A stretch of 64,000 nt of DNA from CAG-390 sp051867815 (GCA_051867815.1 JBJDZD010000141.1:20956-84955), one strand, 5' to 3'. Positions 1-9,199 are shown, counted from the first letter of the stretch. Numbers and translations are program-made. The notes: a model not told the origin generated them from the sequence alone.

Positions 1-295
1 CGTAACCGCGCTCCGTTTTTAATATTTGTGATTCGCCTACAACGAAGCCGTTGGGCGAGGTGAAGCTGTGCAGTGGTGATGCACTGCTTCCGTAGCGGAT
101 TCCGACGGCAATGCGAAAGTCATCCGATGTTGTGACTGTTTCAAACTCGTAGCTGTCCAGCGGAAGCGCATGCACCCCGATGGTAAAAACTATTGCCATG
201 TAGATAACGCTGATCAGCATAAGTGCCGCCATAATTCCGGCGACAATCCTGAGCGCGAGCTTTTTTGCCGTTTCGCGTTTATTAGCCTTCGACAA
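1..295 (-). CDS. Membrane-anchored protein of unknown function (3' end beyond window)
   Basis: Partial gene reading off the left edge; about 98 codons are present. I chose the TTG at 295 because an AGGAGG lies about 10 nt before it, inside the end of the preceding gene, and no ATG fits as well. The start overlaps the upstream stop by 14 nt, which suggests translational coupling. The product begins with a basic stretch (KANKRETAKK), then one hydrophobic segment at about residues 17-39, then a polar extracytoplasmic part. This gives a single-pass anchored envelope protein. I do not recognise a family. Its partner is the coiled-coil envelope protein immediately upstream. Confidence 0.6.
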   Translation of the reverse strand, partial: MSKANKRETAKKLALRIVAGIMAALMLISVIYMAIVFTIGVHALPLDSYEFETVTTSDDFRIAVGIRYGSSASPLHSFTSPNGFVVGESQILKTERGY

Positions 296-1262
296 TTTTA
301 TAATTACCTCCTATTATGAAATACGCACCCTCATGCGCCGTTACGGTGACGCCCCTGCCGTCATTTCCGCCGCGCGGGATCATTATATGATGGAAGAGGG
401 GGATACTCTCGCCGTTGTAAATATCCGTGCCGAGGGTCAGGTCGTTCAGTCCTTGCATGGTTCCGGCTTCAACAAAGGGTGAAACAGCAACCGCAGTACC
501 CGAGCGAAGGATGAGCGAGAGGGTGTCGGATTCTTCGGCGGCTATGATCGTAGCTCCGTATGGGACGAAGACGGAGACGTATGTTTGACCAAGATCGTCG
601 AGGATGGCGTTGAACTGATTTTGCAGATCGGCAAGTTCATTTTTCAGCTTGGCGATGTCTCCGCTGCTTGAGGTAAGCTGATTTACCTTGTATGTGAGTG
701 TTTCAAGCTTTGTGGAAATGTCCGCAATCTGCTTGAAGTTGTTTTCAAGCATGAGAATGTCGTTTTTCGCTGCGGTAATCTGATTTTGAAGATTCGTAAT
801 GTCCGCTCCGAGGGAGGAAACGGAGGCGCTCAGTTCCTCATAAGATTTTGCAAGCTCGTTGATGAGGGAGAGATACTCGTTGCGCATGTTGGAAATATCG
901 TTGCTGAGCTTTTCGTTCTCGTCTTTAAGCTCCTCATTCGACTTTTGAAGCGCTTCGATCAGAGCCATTATCTCGGCGAGCTGTTGCGAGCTGATGCCGT
1001 CATCCGTTTCTTCGCCGGAGCCGCCGCCGGATCCACCCGAACCCAATTCGAGAGCCGTAAGCCGTGCCTCGATTGAACTGATGGCATTTCTTATGTCTAC
1101 AAGCACACTTTCAACGTACGCCTTCATGCCGGAAAGGGAAACGACGGGGTCCTGGGAACTGTCGTAGTTCACCGTTGCATAGACGACGAGCGATGACGTT
1201 GCCGCCAAAACGAGCGCAAGAATAACTATCAGGCTTCTTTTTATCTTAAACTTAAGCTTCAT
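282..1262 (-). CDS. Membrane-anchored coiled-coil envelope protein, unknown function
   Basis: 326 residues from the ATG at 1262, which has GAGG 8 nt upstream; the longer TTG frame starting at 1283 lacks that site. Layout: basic N-terminus, transmembrane or signal-anchor helix at about 10-28, a short helical stretch, a Gly/Ser linker at about 74-83, a heptad-like coiled coil at about 91-225, and a beta-rich C-terminal domain at 228-326 ending in a Gly-containing strand (FIIGGNYKIVEG). The arrangement suits a trimeric or rod-like spacer displaying a small domain outside the membrane; this is inference. The start overlaps nothing but lies only 10 nt past the topoisomerase stop, so it is probably cotranscribed. 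Confidence 0.7.
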   Translation of the reverse strand: MKLKFKIKRSLIVILALVLAATSSLVVYATVNYDSSQDPVVSLSGMKAYVESVLVDIRNAISSIEARLTALELGSGGSGGGSGEETDDGISSQQLAEIMALIEALQKSNEELKDENEKLSNDISNMRNEYLSLINELAKSYEELSASVSSLGADITNLQNQITAAKNDILMLENNFKQIADISTKLETLTYKVNQLTSSSGDIAKLKNELADLQNQFNAILDDLGQTYVSVFVPYGATIIAAEESDTLSLILRSGTAVAVSPFVEAGTMQGLNDLTLGTDIYNGESIPLFHHIMIPRGGNDGRGVTVTAHEGAYFIIGGNYKIVEG

Positions 1263-1272
1263 GTGTTTATCC

Positions 1273-3510
1273 TCAAATATCAATGCCTATTTGCATTTTG
1301 TCGATGTCCTTTTCGGCTAAAAGAACGGGTGTTGCCGGAATTTTGGTCTTTTTGTAGCCCTTGGTGGATTCGATCCTGTCGTCGAAGTGTGCCAGAACCT
1401 CACGAACCGTCGCGCCCTTCTTGAGCAGGATCAACTGAGAGCCTGCCGCGGTGCGCGTGGTCTTGAGGGGAAAGAGGGATGTCGATATGACGATGGCGCG
1501 ATCGGCACTTGAGATGATGAGCAGTTCAAATGCATTTTTGTGTTCTTCAAAGATGCCGACGATGGGTGAGACCGTCGAGAACGCGCCCGTCATCTTGCGG
1601 CGCGTGCCCTTGACGGCGTATGCCGAGAGGGGAACCTTCACGCCCTTGCCGTTTTCAAAGACGAAGACCATGTTTCGCTTGTCGTCCCAATCCTTATCAT
1701 CGCGGATGAATATCGGCTTTTCGCCGTCGTCGAATTTCAGCTTGGCAGGGAGGAATTCACCCATTTCGCTTGCTTTGCAAACGCCGAAATCCGATGCCTT
1801 GAAGCGGTAGAGTTGGGCTTTGTTGGTGAAGACGGCAAATTCGGAGATGTTTTCACCGTCAAACTCGGCAATGAGGCGGTCGCCGTCTTTAAGACGCTGT
1901 TCGTCGTTGCCGCGGAGCGATTTGTCCGTGATCTTCTTGAAGTATCCTTCTGCCGTGAGGAAGAAATGAGCAGTGAAATTTTCAATATGCTCCTCGGGAC
2001 GGTAAACGTCAATGCTTTCCGCGTTTATAATGGTCGAGCGGCGAGGCTGACCGTACTTCTTCTTGATCTCGGCAAGCTGTTTTGCAATCAGGCGCTTCAT
2101 CTTGATCTCGTCCGCAAGAGTTTCCTCCAGGTCAGCGATCTCGCCTTGAAGCGAATCTATCTCGTTGATGCGGTTGATCAGATATTCGCGGTTGAGGTAA
2201 CGCAGCTTGATCTCGGCAATGTATTCCGCCTGCCTTTCGTCAATGGAGAAGCCCTTGCAGAGGTTTGAAATGACCTCGCTCTCCTTTTGCGTGTTGCGGA
2301 TGATCTTTATCGCCTTGTCGATGTCGAGCAGTATTTTACCCAGACCGAGCAAGAGGTGGAGCTTATCCTTCTTTTTGTTAAGCTCAAAGGTCAGCTCGCG
2401 CGTCAGACAGCCCTTGCGGAAGTTTATCCATTCCTTCAAGAGGGGCAATACTCCGAGCTGAACGGGCGAGGAATTTATGATTACGTTGAAATTGCAGGAA
2501 AAATTATCCTCAAGAGCCGTTGACTTGAAGAGCTTGAGCATGACCTTGTCAGGCTCTGCGCCGCGGCGCAGGTCAAGCGTGAGCTTGAAGCCGGAGAGGT
2601 CGATCTCATCGCGGAAGTCAACCACGTCGCGAAGCTGATTTGACTTCATCATCTCCGCAATCTTTTTCATGATGATCTCAATGGTGGTCGAATAGGGGAT
2701 CTCAAGGATGTCTATGCAGTTTGCCGCTTTATCGTAGCGGTATTTGGCGCGAATCTTGACCGGACCTTCGCCCGTTTCGTAAACGCGGCGCATGGTGTCG
2801 CGGTCGTATATTATCTCGCCGCCACCCGGAAAATCCGGTGCCGGCATGATATCGAGCAGCTCGTCCACCGTCAGCTTCGGAGATTTGAGAAGCGCGATTG
2901 TTGCATCGCAGACCTCCGAAAGATTGAAGGGCGCTATTCTTGAAGCCATACCGACCGCGATACCCATATTGGGCGTTACGAGAATGTTCGGGAAGGTCGT
3001 GGGGAGCAGAGCCGGCTCCTTCATGGTGTTGTCGTAGTTGTCGATCATTTCAACGGCATCCTTGTCGATGCCGACGAACAGCTCCGATGCAAATTTATCC
3101 AGCCTTACCTCGGTATAACGCGAAGCGGCCGTTGCCATGCTTGAGCTGTATTGCTTACCGAACGAGCCTTTGGAATCAACGAAGGGGTGGAGAAGCGCCG
3201 CATAGTCGCTCGTAAGACGCACCATGGTATCGTATATCGCGGCATCACCGTGGGGGTTCAGACGCATGGTCTGACCGACGACGTTCGCGCTCTTCGTCCT
3301 TGGACCGGAGAGCAGACCCATTTTATACATCGTATAGAGCAGCTTGCGGTGTGAGGGCTTGAAGCCGTCGATCTCGGGGATCGCACGCGAGACGATAACG
3401 CTCATTACGTAGGGCATATAGTTTTTTTCTATCGTTTCGGTTATGGGTTGATCCTTGGCAGGTGCAGGGGGAAGCGCCTCGGTGATTTCCGCTTTTTTCT
3501 TTCTTGCCAT
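1273..3510 (-). CDS. parC: DNA topoisomerase IV subunit A (ParC-like, type IIA topoisomerase)
   Basis: 745 residues. The N-terminal breakage-reunion domain holds the winged-helix active site, with R131-Y132 in AASRYTEVRL as the DNA-attacking tyrosine, and the PHGDAAIYDTMVRL and GFKPSHRKLLYTM motifs of GyrA/ParC. A helical coiled-coil tail segment at about 400-490 precedes a beta-pinwheel C-terminal domain. I see no clear GyrA box, and the length and tail fit the clostridial second type IIA enzyme better than gyrase. It would decatenate daughter chromosomes with a ParE partner, but parE is not adjacent: the upstream neighbour is the Sua5 gene, 36 nt from its start. Confidence 0.85.
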   Translation of the reverse strand: MARKKKAEITEALPPAPAKDQPITETIEKNYMPYVMSVIVSRAIPEIDGFKPSHRKLLYTMYKMGLLSGPRTKSANVVGQTMRLNPHGDAAIYDTMVRLTSDYAALLHPFVDSKGSFGKQYSSSMATAASRYTEVRLDKFASELFVGIDKDAVEMIDNYDNTMKEPALLPTTFPNILVTPNMGIAVGMASRIAPFNLSEVCDATIALLKSPKLTVDELLDIMPAPDFPGGGEIIYDRDTMRRVYETGEGPVKIRAKYRYDKAANCIDILEIPYSTTIEIIMKKIAEMMKSNQLRDVVDFRDEIDLSGFKLTLDLRRGAEPDKVMLKLFKSTALEDNFSCNFNVIINSSPVQLGVLPLLKEWINFRKGCLTRELTFELNKKKDKLHLLLGLGKILLDIDKAIKIIRNTQKESEVISNLCKGFSIDERQAEYIAEIKLRYLNREYLINRINEIDSLQGEIADLEETLADEIKMKRLIAKQLAEIKKKYGQPRRSTIINAESIDVYRPEEHIENFTAHFFLTAEGYFKKITDKSLRGNDEQRLKDGDRLIAEFDGENISEFAVFTNKAQLYRFKASDFGVCKASEMGEFLPAKLKFDDGEKPIFIRDDKDWDDKRNMVFVFENGKGVKVPLSAYAVKGTRRKMTGAFSTVSPIVGIFEEHKNAFELLIISSADRAIVISTSLFPLKTTRTAAGSQLILLKKGATVREVLAHFDDRIESTKGYKKTKIPATPVLLAEKDIDKMQIGIDI

Positions 3511-3545
3511 TTGTTACCTCAATAATATATGTCGGTCAAATTTTT

Positions 3546-4592
3546 TCAATTTTCATTTTCGGGATAAACGACCGTATGTGCGGCTGCACGGATTAGTCGG
3601 TTATAAAGTGCCAGGCCGAAGCCGTCGGTGGACGGCAGATTGGCATAAACGCATTCTCCATCAAGCGAATTGCATTCGCGGAGCGCGGAGAAAAGACGGT
3701 GAGCTTGAGCTTCAAGGTCATTGCGTTTGCCGATGGTGATAACGGCACCGCCGTCGAGCATTTCTGCCTGCTCGTCGTAGCAGATGATGATAGCGCCCTC
3801 TTTTTGCTTTTCGGCAAAGAAGGCAACGCGAGCTTCTTCGGAGCCGCCGACGAGGCTGAGGGGCTTATCGGGCGCATAGTGGCGGTATTTGGATCCGGGG
3901 CATATGGGGCGCTCGTTATCGGCGAGCTTGTGCAGGACATTGTCGCTGACCTCGACCGCGGAGCAGACACAGCAAAGCGCGTCGTAGGTGACCGCGCCGG
4001 GGCGCAGAAGTACGAGGCTGTCTTCTCCCGTGAGCTTAACTATGGTGGATTCAACGCCGAATGCGCAATCGCCGCCGTCGATGATGCAGTCAACTCTGCC
4101 GTCGAGGTCCTCGATGCAATGGGCGGCACAGGTAGGGGAGGGCTTGCCCGAAATATTTGCCGACGGTGCGGCAACGGGCAGGCCGCAAAGCTCTATGAGC
4201 TTATTTGCAACGGGGTGAGCGGGACAGCGTACGGCAACGCTGTCAAGACCGCCCGTTACCGTGACGGGTATGGTATCCTTTTTCGGAAGAATGACGGTCA
4301 AAGGACCCGGCATGAAATGGCGCGCAAGGCGGTAATAGAGCTTGCTCGTTACCGCGTAAAGCTCGACGTCCTCCGGCTTTGCTATATGAATTATAAGAGG
4401 GTTATCCGAGGGGCGACCCTTTGCCGCGTAAATTTTTCGTGCGCTCTCGCTGTGGGTCGCATCGCCGCCGAGACCGTAAACGGTCTCGGTCGGGAAAACG
4501 ACGGTGCCGCCGCGGCGCAGTAGCTCCGCCGCAGGCGCGAGCTTGTCAATACTCGGATTTTCCGGGTCAACTTTGATGAGTAATGTTTTCAT
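3546..4592 (-). CDS. tsaC: L-threonylcarbamoyladenylate synthase (Sua5/TsaC type)
   Basis: 348 residues from the ATG at 4592; a longer frame to 4634 has no supporting site. The YrdC domain spans about residues 15-205 with the ATP/bicarbonate-site motifs FPTETVYGLG (33-42) and KGRPSDNPL (58-66). A further C-terminal Sua5 domain spans about 235-345. It makes threonylcarbamoyl-AMP from threonine, bicarbonate and ATP, the first step of t6A37 formation on ANN-decoding tRNAs. The two-domain Sua5 form is the one common in Firmicutes. It lies just downstream of prfA in the same minus-strand run, so translation genes sit together. Confidence 0.93.
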   Translation of the reverse strand: MKTLLIKVDPENPSIDKLAPAAELLRRGGTVVFPTETVYGLGGDATHSESARKIYAAKGRPSDNPLIIHIAKPEDVELYAVTSKLYYRLARHFMPGPLTVILPKKDTIPVTVTGGLDSVAVRCPAHPVANKLIELCGLPVAAPSANISGKPSPTCAAHCIEDLDGRVDCIIDGGDCAFGVESTIVKLTGEDSLVLLRPGAVTYDALCCVCSAVEVSDNVLHKLADNERPICPGSKYRHYAPDKPLSLVGGSEEARVAFFAEKQKEGAIIICYDEQAEMLDGGAVITIGKRNDLEAQAHRLFSALRECNSLDGECVYANLPSTDGFGLALYNRLIRAAAHTVVYPENEN

Positions 4593-4662
4593 AATCCGTC
4601 CGTATTTTTGAATGAAATAACTGTTGCCATGCATAAAGCACGGTAAACATGCCGCAGTACCT

Positions 4663-5733
4663 TTATTTTTCTTCGCCTCGCAGGCGCTCTGCGGTGTCGG
4701 CAGCTATCAAGGCATCGATCATTTCGCCGATATTGCCGTCAAGGAATGTATCAAGGCTGTGGAGCGTCAAGCCGATACGGTGGTCGGTGACGCGGTTTTG
4801 AGGATAATTGTAGGTGCGAATCTTTTCGCTTCTGTCTCCGCTTCCCACCTGCGAGCGGCGCGCACCGGCAATGGCGTTTTCCTGCTCGGTGCGCTTTATG
4901 TCGTAGAGCTTAGCGCGGAGCATGGCGAGCGCCTTATCCTTATTCTGGAACTGCGAGCGCTCCTGCTGGCATTCTATGACGATGCCCGTCGGCTTGTGGG
5001 TCAGGCGAACGGCGGATTCGGTTTTGTTGATATGCTGACCGCCTGCGCCGCTTGATTTGCAGGATTCAAACACGATATCCGAGGGCGCGATCTCTACTTC
5101 GACCGCATCCGCCTCGGGGAGAACGGCTACCGTTGCCGCCGAGGTGTGTATGCGACCCTGGGATTCCGTTTCCGGCACGCGCTGAACGCGGTGAACGCCG
5201 GATTCGAACTTGAAGCGCGAATATGCGCCGTCACCCTCAATGGAGAAGGTTATCTCCTTGTAGCCGCCGCGGTCGGTCTCGTTTGCGCTTGCAACGGAGA
5301 TCTTAAAGCCGCAGGTGTCACAGTACATGCAGTACATGCGGTAGAGAACGGCGGCAAAGAGCGCGGCCTCATCGCCACCCGTGCCGGCGCGGATCTCAAC
5401 GATGACGTTTTTGTCGTCGTTCGGGTCACGCGGCAGGAGAAGCACCTTGAGCTTACCCACGGAATCCTCCATGGTCTGCTTTGCGCATGTAAGCTCCTCT
5501 TCGGCAAGCTCGTGCAGGTCTGCGCTGTTGCGGTCGTCAAGCAGGGCGCGCGCATCTTCTGCCGACTGCCGAGCGGCAAGGTAGCGGCGGTATTCGTCGA
5601 TAATGGGGGTTAAGTTCTTATATTCCTTGAGCAGCTTCGTATAGGCTTCGATATCCGAGATCACGTCGGGGTCTTCAAGCGAGCGCGAGATCTCGGAATA
5701 CTTTTCGTTTAATTTGGCAAGTCGCTCAAGCAT
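4663..5733 (-). CDS. prfA: Peptide chain release factor 1
   Basis: 356 residues, the normal RF1 length. The catalytic GGQ tripeptide is at 231-233 within SSGAGGQHINKTESAVR, and the stop-codon-reading PxT motif is PET at 187-189 (HRVQRVPETESQGR) where many bacteria have PAT or PVT. It reads UAA and UAG and triggers peptidyl-tRNA hydrolysis in the ribosome. No prmC methyltransferase gene follows, although that pair is common. Its start is 3 nt from the stop of the M18 aminopeptidase gene, so the two are likely cotranscribed. Confidence 0.96.
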   Translation of the reverse strand: MLERLAKLNEKYSEISRSLEDPDVISDIEAYTKLLKEYKNLTPIIDEYRRYLAARQSAEDARALLDDRNSADLHELAEEELTCAKQTMEDSVGKLKVLLLPRDPNDDKNVIVEIRAGTGGDEAALFAAVLYRMYCMYCDTCGFKISVASANETDRGGYKEITFSIEGDGAYSRFKFESGVHRVQRVPETESQGRIHTSAATVAVLPEADAVEVEIAPSDIVFESCKSSGAGGQHINKTESAVRLTHKPTGIVIECQQERSQFQNKDKALAMLRAKLYDIKRTEQENAIAGARRSQVGSGDRSEKIRTYNYPQNRVTDHRIGLTLHSLDTFLDGNIGEMIDALIAADTAERLRGEEK

Positions 5734-5736
5734 GGA

Positions 5737-7137
5737 TCAATAGCGGTTGAATGCAGAGAAGCCGCGGTGTGCCTCGTAGAGGTCGACCTTTGAGATGACC
5801 TCGTAGGGCGCGTGCATTGCAATGACCGGAACGCCGAGGTCAACGACCTCGATATTATGCTTGGAGATGAACTTTGCAACGGTTCCGCCGCCGCCGAAGT
5901 CAACCTTGCCAAGCTCGCCTGCCTGCCAGACGACGTCGTCCTTTGCCATCATTGCGCGCAAGCGGCCGATATACTCTGCGGATGCATCGTTCGTTCCGCC
6001 CTTGCCGCGCGAGCCTGTGTATTTGGTGAGAACCACGCCGCAGGACAGGAGGGAGGAATTGCGCTTTTCAAAAGCATCGCCGAAATTGGGGTCAAACGCC
6101 GCGGAAACATCGGCGGAAAGGCAGATGGAGGCGTTGCGAACAGCCGCCGGGCATGCGTTCTGCGAGCGGCAGATGGCATCGATGAGATCAAGGATGAGGT
6201 CGCATTGCATGCCGGTGTTGCCGTCGCTGCCCGTTTCTTCTTTGTCCGCGAGGATGCACATCATCGTGTGAGGCGTGCCGGCCTTGAGGGCCTCAAACAT
6301 GGCGGTCATTGCAGGGTAAGCGCAAACTCGGTCGTCGTGGCCGTAGGCGCAGATCATGGAGCGGTCAAGACCGACGTCGCGCGCATTTCCGACAGGGACT
6401 GCGCTAAGCTCTGCGGAGAGGAAGTCCTCCTCGCAAATGCCGTACTTTTCATTGAGAATGCGCAGAACGTTGAGCTTTATGCCGTCCGCCTCGTTGACCA
6501 GAGGACGGCTGCCGACGAGGAGATTGAGCTTTTCGCCCGGGATGGCTTCGCCGAGGGGCTTGCGGTCGTCGTTGTGGCCGAGGTGGGGGAGAAGGTCGTT
6601 GATGTAGAGAACGGGGTCGGTTGCGTCCTCACCGATGGTAACGGTAACGCTCTCGCCGTCAGCCTTAACGACTACGCCGTGGAGCGCAAGGGGAGTTGCC
6701 ACCCATTGATACTTTCTGATACCGCCGTAGTAATGGGTTTTGAGGAACGCCATGCCGCTGTCCTCGTAGAGAGGAACCTGCTTGAGGTCGATCCTGGGCG
6801 AGTCGATATGAGCCGCCGAGATGCGTATGCCCTCGTTAAGCGGCTCCTCGCCGACGGAGAAGAGGAAGAGATTCTTTCCGCGGTTGTTGTAGTAATACTT
6901 ACCGCCCTTCGCGATCTCGTCGCCGAAGGCGTAAGGAACGAAGCCCTCCGCTTTTGCAAGCTCGATGGCGGCATGGACCGCTTCGCGCTCGGTCTTGGCA
7001 TCGTCGAGGAATTTAGCATATCCTACGGCGTATTCGTAAGCCTTTTCGATGTTCGCTTCCTCGCGGCGCTCGTAAACGGTCTTTTTCTTGTAGAGAAGCT
7101 CGCGCGCGGCTTCTGCGGATGTTTTGATTTCGCTCAT
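5737..7137 (-). CDS. M18 family metallo-aminopeptidase
   Basis: 466 residues from the ATG at 7137, preceded by AAGGAG at 8 nt; the open frame extends to 7227 without another good site. Family M18 zinc-binding motifs are visible: SAAHIDSPR with H110, ADKEETGSDG with the paired glutamates, DVSAAFDPNF, and VIAMHAPYEV with H442. This is a cytoplasmic dodecameric exopeptidase of the ApeA/aspartyl-aminopeptidase family that trims N-terminal residues, often acidic, from peptides. It is placed between the lytic transglycosylase and prfA genes in one transcription direction. Confidence 0.9.
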   Translation of the reverse strand: MSEIKTSAEAARELLYKKKTVYERREEANIEKAYEYAVGYAKFLDDAKTEREAVHAAIELAKAEGFVPYAFGDEIAKGGKYYYNNRGKNLFLFSVGEEPLNEGIRISAAHIDSPRIDLKQVPLYEDSGMAFLKTHYYGGIRKYQWVATPLALHGVVVKADGESVTVTIGEDATDPVLYINDLLPHLGHNDDRKPLGEAIPGEKLNLLVGSRPLVNEADGIKLNVLRILNEKYGICEEDFLSAELSAVPVGNARDVGLDRSMICAYGHDDRVCAYPAMTAMFEALKAGTPHTMMCILADKEETGSDGNTGMQCDLILDLIDAICRSQNACPAAVRNASICLSADVSAAFDPNFGDAFEKRNSSLLSCGVVLTKYTGSRGKGGTNDASAEYIGRLRAMMAKDDVVWQAGELGKVDFGGGGTVAKFISKHNIEVVDLGVPVIAMHAPYEVISKVDLYEAHRGFSAFNRY

Positions 7138-7177
7138 TTTATTTATTCTCCTTGGTAAATTAATTTTGATTTTATGA

Positions 7178-7750
7178 TCAGTTTGCCGATTCGTAGAGAT
7201 CGCGGTATATCTCAACGGTCTTTTCAAACTGTTTTACATACTTCTCCGTGTCACGGTCGGGAATGACGGCGAGCTTGCCCTCACTGTCGAGGTATTCCGC
7301 ATTTGAAAGCCAAGCGTCGACGGTATCCTCGCCGATATACAGGGCGGCGTAAACGGCGCGCCAGCTTTGGTATTTGATAAAAAGCTTCGAGAGCTTGTAT
7401 GTACCGATGTCGATGTTAGTAGCAGGCTCGAAGAGCAGACCGGGGTCCTTGTATTTGCCCAGCTCGTCGGCAAGTCTGTTATATTCCTCACGCGTGAGCT
7501 GCATCAGACCGATGCCGCCGTCCTCGCCTTCAAGCCCGGAATCGTAGTCACTCTCAATCTTAATGGCAGAATAGATAACGGAAACCGGAACGGCGTATTC
7601 ATAATACGAGGCGATGACGGTGTCGTTGTATTTGCGAGGATATTCTTTAAGTCGGTACTGCGTGAACAGGGTATCATAAAGAAAGGCACAGCCGACTGAG
7701 AGCAGGATAATGATTATGACCGCTAAGGGGTTGAGTAATTTCTTTTTCAT
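7178..7750 (-). CDS. Membrane-anchored lytic transglycosylase (SLT domain)
   Basis: 190 residues. An N-terminal hydrophobic segment (residues 8-25) serves as an uncleaved anchor; C21 is present, but the surrounding residues fit a lipobox poorly. The SLT fold follows with catalytic E66 in AIKIESDYD and the GIGLMQL motif (79-85), matching the compact clostridial enzymes related to MltE/Slt. It would cleave the MurNAc-GlcNAc bond of peptidoglycan with 1,6-anhydro formation. Its ATG overlaps the coaE stop by 4 nt (ATGA), so the two are translationally coupled. Confidence 0.88.
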   Translation of the reverse strand: MKKKLLNPLAVIIIILLSVGCAFLYDTLFTQYRLKEYPRKYNDTVIASYYEYAVPVSVIYSAIKIESDYDSGLEGEDGGIGLMQLTREEYNRLADELGKYKDPGLLFEPATNIDIGTYKLSKLFIKYQSWRAVYAALYIGEDTVDAWLSNAEYLDSEGKLAVIPDRDTEKYVKQFEKTVEIYRDLYESAN

Positions 7751-8337
7751 TTGTTCAGTGTATTGAGAATTTTTTCTGCTTCGGCGCTGAGAGCTTCGGT
7801 GTCGCCGCGGTTGACGACCGTGAAGTCCGCGCGGGATGTGTAAAAGCTGTCGGGGGGCGCCGCCGCCATTCGCGCGCGAAGCGTCTCGACGGGACGGCCG
7901 TCACGCGCACACAGACGTGCAAGACGCTCGTCGGGCGGAGCGATCAGGGCAACGGTTACGTCACATTCGCTCTCATAGCCGGCCTCAAAAAGCAGTGGAG
8001 CGTCGACGATGGCGTGCTTGCGGTCGGTCGCGGCGATTGCCTTGCGAACCTCGGCAAGAACATAGGCGTGTGTCAGCTTGTTAAGCCGCTCACGGCTTTC
8101 CTCCGCACCCGGTGCGAAAACGATCTGCGCAAGTGCCGGGCGGCAAAGGCTTCCGTCGGCGTTCAGTATGGCGTCGCCGAACATCTTTGCAAGCTCACGC
8201 GTGCATTCGGAGGGAGTGTCAACGAGGGAATGATATATCTTATCACAATCGAGGTGCAGGCATCCCATGTCCTCAAGATACGAGCAAAACAGCGATTTTC
8301 CGGCACCGCTGGGACCGGTTACTCCGATTATTGCCAT
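7747..8337 (-). CDS. coaE: Dephospho-CoA kinase
   Basis: 196 residues, normal for CoaE. The Walker A motif GPSGAGKS is at 8-15, followed by HLDCDKIYH, the IVDAPLLFEAGYE segment and a LID-like RDGRPVETLRARM. It phosphorylates the 3'-hydroxyl of dephospho-CoA in the last step of CoA synthesis in the cytosol. It is the first gene of the leftward run and has a near-consensus sigma-A promoter at 8398-8426. Confidence 0.95.
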   Translation of the reverse strand: MAIIGVTGPSGAGKSLFCSYLEDMGCLHLDCDKIYHSLVDTPSECTRELAKMFGDAILNADGSLCRPALAQIVFAPGAEESRERLNKLTHAYVLAEVRKAIAATDRKHAIVDAPLLFEAGYESECDVTVALIAPPDERLARLCARDGRPVETLRARMAAAPPDSFYTSRADFTVVNRGDTEALSAEAEKILNTLNK

Positions 8338-8397
8338 GTTTTCACTCTCTTTCCTGAATTTGCACGAATTTCTGCATTATATTATAATACATAGTAT

Positions 8398-8426
8398 ATT
8401 ATAGCACAATCGGTATAAAAATGCAA
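8398..8426 (-). promoter_or_regulatory. Sigma-A promoter for the leftward coaE run
   Basis: Read on the minus strand: TTGCAT (8426-8421), a 17-nt spacer, then TATAAT (8403-8398), about 60 nt upstream of coaE. A short inverted repeat (AAAATGC, 2-nt loop, GCATTTT) overlaps the -35 box and could be an operator. Confidence 0.8.
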
Positions 8427-8452
8427 GCATTTTTTAATTTTACATTTAACTG

Positions 8453-8481
8453 TTGCAAAACGGAAAAATATGTTGTATAAT
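8453..8481 (+). promoter_or_regulatory. Sigma-A promoter for the HAD phosphatase, murB, whiA run
   Basis: TTGCAA at 8453-8458, a 17-nt spacer, TATAAT at 8476-8481. It is divergent from the coaE promoter about 27 nt away, so the two may share control. Transcription would start near 8488, which rules out the GTG at 8487 as the translation start of the next gene. Confidence 0.82.
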
Positions 8482-8510
8482 ATATTGTGAGAAAATGTTG
8501 GAGTATTGTA

Positions 8511-9197
8511 ATGAGAAAATATAAATGGCTGCTTTTTGATGCAGACGAGACCCTGCTTGATTTCAAGCTCGCGGAGGCAGAGGCGATAAAGGCTACCTTT
8601 ACGGCGTTCGGCCTGCCGACGGAGTACGAGTACATTGACACATACAGCAAGATCAACGACGGGCTTTGGAAGATGCTTGAGCGCAGGGAAGTCACAAAGG
8701 AGCGCCTTAAGGTGGAGCGTTTTGAGAGATTTTGCGAGCATTACGGCTTCCCTCCGATGGGCAGGGAGCTTGCGGATGCGTATTGCGGCAATCTCGGTCG
8801 ACAGACTGCCCTTATCGACGGTGCGGAGGAGGTCTGCCGTGTACTCTCGGGCAAATATAAAATGTATATTGTAACAAACGGAATATATTCTGTTCAATCC
8901 GCGCGCCTCGGCAGCTGTGCCATCAAGGATTACTTTGAAAAATGCTATATTTCCGACGAGATCGGTTGCGAAAAGCCCTCGCGTGGCTTCTTTGATGCCG
9001 TGGCGGCGGATATTCCCGGCTTTGACGTTTCGCGTGCGCTCGTCATCGGCGATTCGCTGACCTCGGATATCAAGGGCGGCTCGGATTACGGTATGGACAC
9101 CTGCTGGCTCAACAGAAGCGCCAAGAGCGCTCCCGAGGGCATGAATATTACCTATATCATCAAGGATATCCGCGATATTCTTGACATTCTGGAGTAA
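8511..9197 (+). CDS. HAD-superfamily nucleotidase, YjjG-like
   Basis: 228 residues from the ATG at 8511 with TTGGAG 7 nt upstream. HAD motifs: DADET at 10-14, TNG in YIVTNGIYS, the lysine in CEKPSRGFF, and the paired aspartates in VIGDSLTSDIKGG. The helical cap and overall sequence match the YjjG/YfnB group, which dephosphorylates non-canonical pyrimidine nucleoside monophosphates in the cytosol, a house-cleaning role. Substrate is inferred from the family only. murB starts 3 nt after its stop. Confidence 0.85.
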   Translation: MRKYKWLLFDADETLLDFKLAEAEAIKATFTAFGLPTEYEYIDTYSKINDGLWKMLERREVTKERLKVERFERFCEHYGFPPMGRELADAYCGNLGRQTALIDGAEEVCRVLSGKYKMYIVTNGIYSVQSARLGSCAIKDYFEKCYISDEIGCEKPSRGFFDAVAADIPGFDVSRALVIGDSLTSDIKGGSDYGMDTCWLNRSAKSAPEGMNITYIIKDIRDILDILE

Positions 9198-9199
9198 AA

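Noticed and set aside
5812..7158. 448-residue open frame on the plus strand
   Set aside because: Antisense to the M18 aminopeptidase gene, with no ribosome binding site and no recognisable motif.
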